Below, piece after piece: positions 22,801 through 27,925 of a stretch of DNA of 27,925 nucleotides (position 1 is the first letter of the stretch; every line of letters begins with the position of its first letter). A program made the translations under genes and the position numbers. Location of the stretch: assembly GCA_964466625.1 (NCBI GenBank), contig CAYXQF010000019.1, positions 1-27,925 on the forward strand. The letters are read 5' to 3'. The notes beneath the pieces were generated by a model that was given only the letters and a program-made list of their open reading frames with translations, ran no database searches and was not told the DNA's origin. The DNA is from QALR01 sp964466625 (GTDB taxonomy: Bacteria; Bacillota; Clostridia; Oscillospirales; CAG-272).

Positions 22801-25191
22801 AACAACAACCAAAACGACATTAGCATCAGCGGCGACGGCGAGATCGCTTCGCTCGAAGTAACGAGTGCGGAAAATCACATCGTCGTTCCCAATGCAACGG
22901 AAAGCAATCTGACGATCTCCGTAAAATCAGGCGTTGGCGCAACGGTCGCTGTGGTTGACGAGGCTCGAAAAGCGATCCTTGATATCATTGAAAGCCCGGG
23001 CAATGATTATGATTTCATACAATACGAAAATGAGTTTCTTGAGACTGTGAAAAATCCAGGCGCTACTATCGCGCTCGGTGATACCGATGTTAACGATGGT
23101 GTGCCTATCACACAGTCCGAGACGATCGAACTTCTCGATAATCAGTACATTTATTTGAATGGCTGCGATATCACCGTAGAGAGCGGTCCCGTATTCAGAG
23201 TTATGGGTCAGAACGTCGTAATTGCAGGTACGGGCAGTATCGTCGGCAACGATGGAGCCCCGACGATCGAGATCGCAGAGGACGCATCCCTTTCCTTGAA
23301 CGGCGGTATTATTTATGCGAACGGTGCCAACGCGGCAATCACAACGAGCGGTACGCTTGAAATTATCGCAGGCACCTTGTTTACGGAATATGTGGATTCC
23401 GAAGAAGACAAATCTTATATTGCAATGTCGATCAATGAAGGCTCTGATGGCACGATCCGACTCTTCGGCGGTTCGTTCTACGGTCAGGATCCCACCGAAT
23501 ATCTCGCAAGTGAAGATTTCAGTGTTTCTACCGTATCCCATGAACAGTCAAACTATGTTACCACATATACAGTATGCCCCAATACCGCTCATGTTACAAG
23601 CGCTGAAGAATTTATCGACGCGGTCAATATGAACGTGGTAGGTATGCAAATCTACGTCGACGAGGATCTCTATTTCGATGACTCCGTCACGATCAAACAT
23701 ACAACGTATATTAGTTTGAAGGCAAATATCTATTTTAGTCAAGGTGGTTTTATTGTTGATGGCTCGGAAACACAGGCTGTAAACGTAGAAGTGCAATTTC
23801 TCGGCAGCAAAGTGACCGTGCAAGCAGGTCCCAATAGCCCCGTTATTCACGTTATCGGCACGGATACGAGCGTTATTACTCGAATGGGTTGGACGACTTA
23901 CACCGGTACGCCGGTTGAGGGCGAAGTGGAGGTCGCGGAACCGCTCCTGAAAGCTACTGCGGGCGGTAAGATCAATATTTGGTCCGGACATTTTGATAAT
24001 ACTTACAATAGGGTTGCAGGCGGATGGTGGGGATACGCCGATGAAAACAGCGATATCGTTTTTGCCGCTGCTAATATAGGCGGCACGGCGAATGTATTTA
24101 GCTATGCGGCAGAACACAACCCCATCTACACAAGACACACCACAGATAAGGCTTTCGTTGAGGAGCAGATCTATCAGGACGAAGACGGCAACGATGTTTA
24201 TAAATTCTTCGTTTCCACGACAGATGCTTGGTATGATAGCGGCTATATCGGTGCAGGCGAAAGCGAAAATACGACGAATCTTTATATTAAGGGATCTTTC
24301 TACATCAACAAAATGATTGAAAATCCCTCCGATCCCTCCGACGTGTATTGTCTTGACCTGAACAATGTGGACAATTTCTATGCGCTCGGCGAGTACGCCT
24401 TTATCATTGAAGACTTCGAAGACGAAGGCATTGAACTTTTCATCGACGGCACGGGTACGCTCGATGCAAAGAACGGTGCGATCTTCATGCGAAACGGCAG
24501 ACTGGCTGTCGGCGGTCCTGTTACGATCCATGCACGCGGTGAAGACGAAACCGAAGAAAGGGGCTACTGCATACTTTCTACAGAGCAAAACGCGCAGGTT
24601 CATATGTATGTCAATGAAGAGCAATACGGCAGCGAAGGAAATATCCATTTGATCAAGAATGGTACAGGAACTGCTATCAATGTTGGTGAGAGCAACGTAT
24701 GCTTTGATAGCCACGTTATCTTGGAATCCGACGGCGAAGCCTTTGGCGTCAGCGGATCGGCTCCCGTATTCAACGAGGAAGACGGCCGTTGGAGCAGCGG
24801 TACGTTCCTTGAGTTCAGCGGTACGACCGTAACTGCTAATATTGCAAACACGGATAACGACTATGCGAAGCTCTTTGGCGCAGGTAACGGCGCGCAGATC
24901 AATTTCTACGGAAACGATAACGTTTTCGAGAATAAAAACGGTTCGATGGTTCTTTGGGCAAACGGCGTCAATATTTATATTGGCGGCGGTACGTTTAAAG
25001 GCAACGGTGAATATGATGACCAAGTCCTTTGCGATGTTTGTGACCACGGCGAAGACGACGCATACTGCTTTAATGTAGAGGGCGGCAGCTTCTACAAGCA
25101 GGATCCCACGCAGTTCATACCTGATTACTGTGAAGTAACGCAAAATGAAGACGGCTACTACGTTGTAACCGTCATTGAGGCAACTGAATAA
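19858..25191 (+). CDS. Giant collagen-like, beta-helix surface lipoprotein under switch control
   Basis: 1,777 codons as assembled, including 34 unknown residues over an N-gap. Residues 1-28 are a lipoprotein signal with lipobox LVSC and lipid attachment at Cys29, so it is tethered to the membrane. Residues 35-269 hold six repeats of GKSAYExAVxNGYxGTxxEW followed by a Leu-rich tail. A run of about 15 Gly-X-Y triplets (131-176) is collagen-like. Residues of about 277-780 alternate Gly-X-Y stretches with Trp-rich modules such as NGNWWVG and TxTEGLVDTYTITYTDG units. Residues of about 785-1777 are strand- and Asn/Gly-rich, beta-helix-like, with GGSFYxQDPT repeated twice. There is no LPXTG or membrane anchor at the C-terminus. 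The ATG follows AGAGGAAC. It has no own consensus promoter and is likely driven by the adjacent invertible one. It is probably an adhesin or stalk; no enzymatic motif is seen. Confidence 0.88.
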   Translation: MKKLKKGLLKKSLALLLAGALMTGALVSCAEPVNGKSAYEVAVENGYNGTVEEWLASLVGEAGANGLDGKNGKSAYEIAVENGYTGTEAEWLALLVGEAGKNGADGKSAYELAVENGFEGSLSDWLDSLIGQDGTNGKDGKDGADGSDGRDGSDGRDGADGKDGKDGADGKDGEDGKSAYELAVENGYEGTLTEWLASLVGKDGTAAAKGEDGKSAYELAQDAGFEGTLQDWLASLVGTSGSNGKSAYEIAVDNGYKGTEAEWLNTLIGKDGKDGETPYIGENGNWWVGDEDLGVKATGADGNDGLTPEIVDGYWWIGGQNTNIKAFGVDASNPEIIDGTWWIGGVDSGISAQGPQGDKGETGDAGKDGETPYIGENGNWWVGTTDTQVPAKGEKGDQGPQGEKGEDGLTPYIKDGNWWVGDTDTGVKAEGTAGEDGLTPYISSNGYWCVGDKSLNVLAQGPQGEKGETGNGISSIAKTSTEGLVDTYTITYTDGXXXXXXXXXXXXXXXXXXXXXXXXXXXXXXXXXXGISSIEKTSTEGLVDTYTITYTDGTTTTFTVTNGAQGVQGIQGEKGEDGQTPVITIQNGNWFINSQDTNVKAEGVKGETGNGISSIEKTSTEGLVDTYTITYTDGTTTTFTVTNGAQGVQGIQGEKGEDGQTPVITIQNGNWFINDQDTNVKAEGVKGEKGETGEQGEKGDTGEKGETGADGVTPHIGENGNWWIGTTDTGVSAKGEQGDVGADGVTPHIGEDGYWYIGETKTDVMAQGPQGEQGLQGEQGPQGVGIDYVYIKDNHLWVVLTNGDELDAGQVIFPSEIYIEAPEDDDTYTLDNDSLNGVEYIVLEGDWSEKTLSIEYSRRANIEIESDSGVNNIIVDAPRAEITLNGITINTLEVKAVAENTLTLTNSTVSDLTVEKGHVNVADNSAVENLSLTPSEKGAATKLTVSSGSATVSSVTVNTLAEAESPKIVVEENAKIETIVANNNQNDISISGDGEIASLEVTSAENHIVVPNATESNLTISVKSGVGATVAVVDEARKAILDIIESPGNDYDFIQYENEFLETVKNPGATIALGDTDVNDGVPITQSETIELLDNQYIYLNGCDITVESGPVFRVMGQNVVIAGTGSIVGNDGAPTIEIAEDASLSLNGGIIYANGANAAITTSGTLEIIAGTLFTEYVDSEEDKSYIAMSINEGSDGTIRLFGGSFYGQDPTEYLASEDFSVSTVSHEQSNYVTTYTVCPNTAHVTSAEEFIDAVNMNVVGMQIYVDEDLYFDDSVTIKHTTYISLKANIYFSQGGFIVDGSETQAVNVEVQFLGSKVTVQAGPNSPVIHVIGTDTSVITRMGWTTYTGTPVEGEVEVAEPLLKATAGGKINIWSGHFDNTYNRVAGGWWGYADENSDIVFAAANIGGTANVFSYAAEHNPIYTRHTTDKAFVEEQIYQDEDGNDVYKFFVSTTDAWYDSGYIGAGESENTTNLYIKGSFYINKMIENPSDPSDVYCLDLNNVDNFYALGEYAFIIEDFEDEGIELFIDGTGTLDAKNGAIFMRNGRLAVGGPVTIHARGEDETEERGYCILSTEQNAQVHMYVNEEQYGSEGNIHLIKNGTGTAINVGESNVCFDSHVILESDGEAFGVSGSAPVFNEEDGRWSSGTFLEFSGTTVTANIANTDNDYAKLFGAGNGAQINFYGNDNVFENKNGSMVLWANGVNIYIGGGTFKGNGEYDDQVLCDVCDHGEDDAYCFNVEGGSFYKQDPTQFIPDYCEVTQNEDGYYVVTVIEATE
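21343..21442. other. Assembly gap of 100 N in the lipoprotein gene
   Basis: Exactly 100 N, a placeholder of unknown true size. The 74 nt before it (21269-21342) are the start of the 243-bp repeat unit and the sequence after it is the start of the next copy. A full unit would therefore need 169 missing nt (plus 243 for each extra copy). 169 and 100 both leave remainder 1 on division by 3, so the frame agrees on both sides. Confidence 0.9.
21443..21921 (+). repeat. Tandem 243-bp coding repeat
   Basis: Two adjoining copies starting at 21443 and 21686 are identical apart from two bases (AGT versus GAT near 21637/21880), encoding 81-residue units. A partial copy precedes the gap. Such near-identity at DNA level indicates recent duplication or homogenisation, and copy number may vary between cells or strains. 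Confidence 0.92.
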
Positions 25192-25202
25192 GCTTTACAA
25201 AG

Positions 25203-25234
25203 AAAGAGCAGGAGAAATTTCTCCTGCTCTTTTT
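25203..25234 (+). terminator. Terminator after the surface lipoprotein gene
   Basis: AAAGAGCAGGAGAAA and TTTCTCCTGCTCTTT form a near-perfect stem followed by T5, starting 12 bp after the stop. Confidence 0.93.
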
Positions 25235-25453
25235 GCACGTACGTAGCGGATTTTTTATGAAAAACTTTTTTAAAGGTGTCATTAGGTGACGAGTTCGTAT
25301 GCTACAATCATGAAAAATAGAAAAAAGCAGGACAAATTTGCCGTTCCCATTACGGTAGGTATATGAAAAAACTTTGCAGGAAAGAGGGAAAAAGATATGT
25401 CCAACTGTTAACAAAAAAGTCTGCAAATCTTAACAAGCACTGAATTTTCTTTA
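25235..25453. other. Intergenic region with orphan promoter and start signals
   Basis: It holds an extended -10 (TGC TACAAT, 25300-25308) and two tiny open frames, 25310-25366 (18 codons) and 25363-25443 (26 codons, ATGA overlap). It also holds an AAGAGGG ribosome site leading to an ATG with only four codons. No gene is supported. It may be the start of a deleted gene or encode a small RNA. Confidence 0.35.
25300..25308 (+). promoter_or_regulatory. Orphan extended -10 promoter
   Basis: TGC followed by TACAAT, the same extended -10 as ahead of the recombinase gene. No real gene follows on this strand before the convergent operon. Confidence 0.35.
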
Positions 25454-26197
25454 TCACGCCTCAGTTTTTTCTTCGCTGTCCGTCGGTGTCGTTTCCGCAC
25501 CCTCTTTGATATCCTTGATATCAAAGAAAAGCCCGATATTCGTTCCTCTTTTAAGCGAATTGATGCCTCGGAAAATATATTCCCACGTTTTGCGATAGCT
25601 GCCGCGCACCGCCACGCCGCGGGATTTCACCAGCTCCACAAAAAGCTCGGGGTGATCGGCATAAGTATTTTCAAAAGCTTCGGAAAGCTCGCGCTTTTCT
25701 CTGCCGCAGACCGTTTCCGCCCTGCCGTGCAATGCGTGCTCTACGTTGCGAGAAAAATAATAAAACGAGTACGGAATCCCTTCCACGGTAGAAAGCGCCA
25801 CAAGCGTTCGGGCGGATTCCGTTTTCATTTCATTTCTCGCACGGAGCGAGGAAACCGAACGCGTCAGGATACAATCTGTCTGATATCCCGCGTTTTCATT
25901 GCCGCCGTAGATCACACGCTCAGGCGGAATAAAAGCACCGTCCGTATCAATCACGTGAACGATTCGCATAATATCCGTTTTTTTCAAGCGATATCGCTTG
26001 AGGAAATTATTTACGGGACGCATGACAACCTGCGCGGCATTATCCGATCGGATTCGATAACGATAACAAAGATCTCCTTCCAAAACAACGAAGCGGATAT
26101 CTGCCGTTTCCACAAGGCGCGACATCACAAGACCAAGCGTGGTGCTATCCGTGGAGCCCTCCACAAGAAAAAGAATGATCTTCTTTTCATTTGCCAT
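25454..26197 (-). CDS. TOPRIM-domain protein paired with AAA ATPase
   Basis: A 247-residue protein. ILFLVEGSTD near the start supplies the invariant TOPRIM glutamate (Glu13), and IVHVIDTDGAF supplies the DxD pair (Asp84, Asp86), so a metal-dependent nuclease or nicking fold is likely. The FYYFSRNVEHALHG segment is a further conserved-looking block. The C-terminal 20 residues are acidic and disordered. The ATG at 26197 follows GGGAGGG and overlaps the ATPase stop by 11 bp, so the two are translationally coupled. AAA ATPase plus TOPRIM pairs occur in OLD-type, Gabija and PARIS (AriA/AriB) anti-phage systems. This pair is PARIS-like in gene sizes and order, but the identity is not proven. Confidence 0.78.
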   Translation of the reverse strand: MANEKKIILFLVEGSTDSTTLGLVMSRLVETADIRFVVLEGDLCYRYRIRSDNAAQVVMRPVNNFLKRYRLKKTDIMRIVHVIDTDGAFIPPERVIYGGNENAGYQTDCILTRSVSSLRARNEMKTESARTLVALSTVEGIPYSFYYFSRNVEHALHGRAETVCGREKRELSEAFENTYADHPELFVELVKSRGVAVRGSYRKTWEYIFRGINSLKRGTNIGLFFDIKDIKEGAETTPTDSEEKTEA

Positions 26198-27578
26198 TCG
26201 AATCCCTCCCCGCAAGTCGGAATGCGCGGGCGATCTCAAGCGGATTCGTATAACCGTAAAGCTCCTCTTTCTGCCCGCCAATGTGGATACTGCGGATATA
26301 AATATCACGCAGATTGCTTCCTCTGACACCCGAAAGACGAATATAACGATTTTCGGGGTTGGTGGTGGTAAAAACGATGTCTTTTTTGTCAATCATCTCA
26401 AGAGGTCTTAAATTGTGCGAAGTGAAGATAAGCTGTCCTCTGCCGCTCTCCTTAAGAATGCCGAGAAGCTCACCGAGCAGATATTCATAAACGCCTGCGT
26501 CAAATTCGTCCACGGCAACGCAAACGGAAGGATTATTATACATAGCGATGAGGATACTGAGAATCGAGATGATCTTCTTGATGCCCTCAGATTCATTTTT
26601 CAGCGGAATACGGTTTTCTCCGCGCACGGAAAGCATTTCGAAACGCATGCCTTCTTTTCCGTCTTCGGTCATCTGACCGCCGTATTCCTTGATCTCCAGA
26701 TACATGCCGGGGATCAGCGCGCCAAGCACGCGATTGAGCGAGGTGACGGAATACTGCAAAAGCTCATACGTTGCGATGGGCTGCACGGAGGGCGCGGTGA
26801 GCGAAAGCATCATATTGTCGGGTGTTTTTTCGTCCCCGTCGAAATGGAGAGAAAACGGCATGGACGCACCGAGCGCGATCACGCCGGAATGATCGGAATT
26901 CACAACGAAAAGTCCCTCTGCCGCAAAGGACGGCAAATCCTCAAGGATCAGCGTCAGCGCTTTTCCGTCTGCGGTTTCATTGTCCGCATTTTTCAAAAGA
27001 AGCGGGATCGTGTCTGCGGAAAAGAAAAACGAAGTACCGTTTCGTTTCGAAAGCTTACGGGAAACCGCAAGCTCCACGCCGTCATCTTCCTCTTTTGTGA
27101 ATTGCGCCCATTTCGTTTTCGGAGAAAGAAATGCGCCGGATTTTTCCGCGTCGTACGCGAGGAGCGTTTTCATCGGCGAAAGCTTGCCGCCCGTCACGTT
27201 GCGGTAAGAAAGCTTTTCCGCCGTAACGTATGCGCCGTTTTCCGTTCTGCGAAGTGTGAAAGCATATTCGGCAACGGTTCCCTCGCCCTCGTCACCGAGA
27301 AAAAAAGAGACCTCACAGCTTGCCGTGTCGGAAGTTTTTGCAATATCGCTTGCCGCTTCAGGCGGAAGCACCTTTCCGCACAAAAGCTCTTTGGCATAAT
27401 AAATCGCGTCAATAACCGTTGTTTTACCCGAACCATTCTGCCCGTAAATACCGAGGATCTCCGAACGGTCACAGGAATAGTCACGTTCTACGGCACACGG
27501 CATTTCGATCTTGCCGTAAGATACGTTTTTAAAATGATAGATCGTCGCACTGACAAGTCTTGTGATAGAATCACGCAT
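26187..27578 (-). CDS. SMC/ABC-type AAA ATPase of a two-gene module
   Basis: A 463-residue ATPase of the AAA_15/AAA_21 (OLD/RecF-like) type. Walker A GQNGSGKT is at residues 46-53, an ABC-like signature NESEGIKK at about 328-335, Walker B VCVAVDEFD with Asp357-Glu358, and the switch histidine His388 in FTSHN. The short middle region (about 110-320) has no long coiled coil, unlike true SMC proteins. The ATG at 27578 follows GGGAGGT by 6 nt. A perfect promoter at 27661-27689 and a hairpin in the leader precede it. It probably senses a trigger and controls the coupled TOPRIM effector; this is inference from the pairing. Confidence 0.88.
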   Translation of the reverse strand: MRDSITRLVSATIYHFKNVSYGKIEMPCAVERDYSCDRSEILGIYGQNGSGKTTVIDAIYYAKELLCGKVLPPEAASDIAKTSDTASCEVSFFLGDEGEGTVAEYAFTLRRTENGAYVTAEKLSYRNVTGGKLSPMKTLLAYDAEKSGAFLSPKTKWAQFTKEEDDGVELAVSRKLSKRNGTSFFFSADTIPLLLKNADNETADGKALTLILEDLPSFAAEGLFVVNSDHSGVIALGASMPFSLHFDGDEKTPDNMMLSLTAPSVQPIATYELLQYSVTSLNRVLGALIPGMYLEIKEYGGQMTEDGKEGMRFEMLSVRGENRIPLKNESEGIKKIISILSILIAMYNNPSVCVAVDEFDAGVYEYLLGELLGILKESGRGQLIFTSHNLRPLEMIDKKDIVFTTTNPENRYIRLSGVRGSNLRDIYIRSIHIGGQKEELYGYTNPLEIARAFRLAGRDSNGK

Positions 27579-27602
27579 AAAAATACCTCCCTTTTCGAAA
27601 GC

Positions 27603-27623
27603 GAAAGATATCGTCTATCTTTC
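27603..27623. promoter_or_regulatory. Inverted repeat in the ATPase leader
   Basis: GAAAGATA and TATCTTTC flank a 5-nt loop between the promoter and the ribosome site. It could be an operator or an RNA hairpin that limits expression. Confidence 0.45.
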
Positions 27624-27660
27624 CCATTTTTCTTGCTTTTACCACGTTGTTCCTACTTTA

Positions 27661-27689
27661 ATTATAAACCGCGAGGCAAAATTTGTCAA
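27661..27689 (-). promoter_or_regulatory. Consensus promoter of the ATPase-TOPRIM operon
   Basis: On the minus strand there is a perfect TTGACA, 17 bp, then a perfect TATAAT, 82 bp before the start codon. It is the best promoter match in the window. Confidence 0.92.
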
Positions 27690-27690
27690 T

Positions 27691-27714
27691 AAAAAGGGGT
27701 GGCTTTCGCCACCC
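27691..27714 (-). terminator. Terminator of the cation transporter gene
   Basis: On the minus strand GGGTGGC, loop GAAA, GCCACCC is followed by T5. The T-run lies 1 bp before the next operon's -35 box. Confidence 0.9.
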
Positions 27715-27737
27715 GCTTTCCATTTATGCAAAAATGA

Positions 27738-27925
27738 TCACAAAATCATCGACTTATCAATTTCCACCACCGCAAAATAGTGCGGATCCATCGTATGCAC
27801 AAGCGCTTCAATTTTTGCCTTTGCCTGCTTTTCCGTCATAGGAACGGAATACGGCACGACCGCATCGAAGATCACGTTCGTATGCGTTTCACCGCTGACC
27901 ATGCGAAAATCGTGGATGGTGATGC
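27738..27925 (-). CDS. Cation diffusion facilitator transporter, C-terminal part
   Basis: Partial: only the last 61 codons are in the window, and the start lies beyond the right edge. The visible ITIHDFRMVSGETHTNVIFD and following VVPY match the cytoplasmic C-terminal domain of cation diffusion facilitator (CDF) proteins, which bind and regulate export of Zn, Mn, Fe or Co. The transmembrane part that would show metal choice is outside the window. A terminator follows the stop. Confidence 0.8.
   Translation of the reverse strand, partial: ITIHDFRMVSGETHTNVIFDAVVPYSVPMTEKQAKAKIEALVHTMDPHYFAVVEIDKSMIL

Noticed and set aside
23548..25143. 531-codon minus-strand open frame over the surface lipoprotein gene
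   Set aside because: It is a shadow of a long repetitive coding region; there is no ribosome site or plausible domain, and it sits upstream of no promoter.
25454..27578. Naming the ATPase-TOPRIM pair as PARIS ariA/ariB
   Set aside because: Motifs fit the general class, but OLD, Gabija and unnamed clostridial pairs share them; a profile search is needed, so no gene symbols were given.

Overview
The window looks like a chromosomal contig from a low-to-moderate GC Gram-positive anaerobe of the Clostridia, probably an uncultured gut lineage. The signs are strong AGGAGG-type ribosome sites, occasional TTG starts, Rho-independent terminators with T-runs, lipobox lipoproteins, a TnpV-type transposon remnant and many sugar-related genes. 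The order-level assignment is inference.

Left part (1-4363): a non-coding start with a palindromic repeat, then a leftward series read from right to left as lipoprotein, zinc-ribbon membrane protein, serine esterase and oligoendopeptidase F. Next are a lone phage/Tn916-type integrase (4364-5494) and a 495-residue protein resembling DUF3863-type proteins. A divergent XRE regulator follows that is fused to a GIN/DUF2807-like repeat solenoid (7371-8645).

Middle (8686-16779): mostly carbohydrate-related genes, each with a readable promoter or terminator. They are a sugar isomerase/epimerase-like TIM barrel, a CE15-like esterase with a split-barrel flavoprotein, a flavodoxin, a toroid polysaccharide lyase-like protein, a second lipoprotein, and an operon of an amidohydrolase with a DegT-type aminotransferase. 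Together they suggest uptake or remodelling of uronic-acid or amino-sugar glycans; substrates are not readable.

Accessory island (16939-25191): an AT-richer stretch with an XRE-TPR regulator, a broken TnpV gene, a XerC/D-like tyrosine recombinase and, just after it, a 299-bp invertible segment. Two 28-bp sites (11-bp arms, 6-bp spacer) lie in opposite orientation at 19514-19541 and 19785-19812. Between them sits a near-consensus promoter that now points left, away from a 1,777-codon collagen-like, beta-helix lipoprotein gene starting at 19858. Inversion would point this promoter at the lipoprotein gene. This appears to be a self-contained phase-variation module for a very large surface protein, and it is the main discovery here. 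The arm polymorphism between the two sites is itself a trace of past inversion. The lipoprotein gene contains 243-bp tandem repeats and a 100-N assembly gap.

Right end (25454-27925): a two-gene operon of an SMC/ABC-type AAA ATPase and a TOPRIM-domain protein, with the look of an anti-phage or nucleic-acid-sensing module, followed by the 3' end of a cation diffusion facilitator transporter gene.
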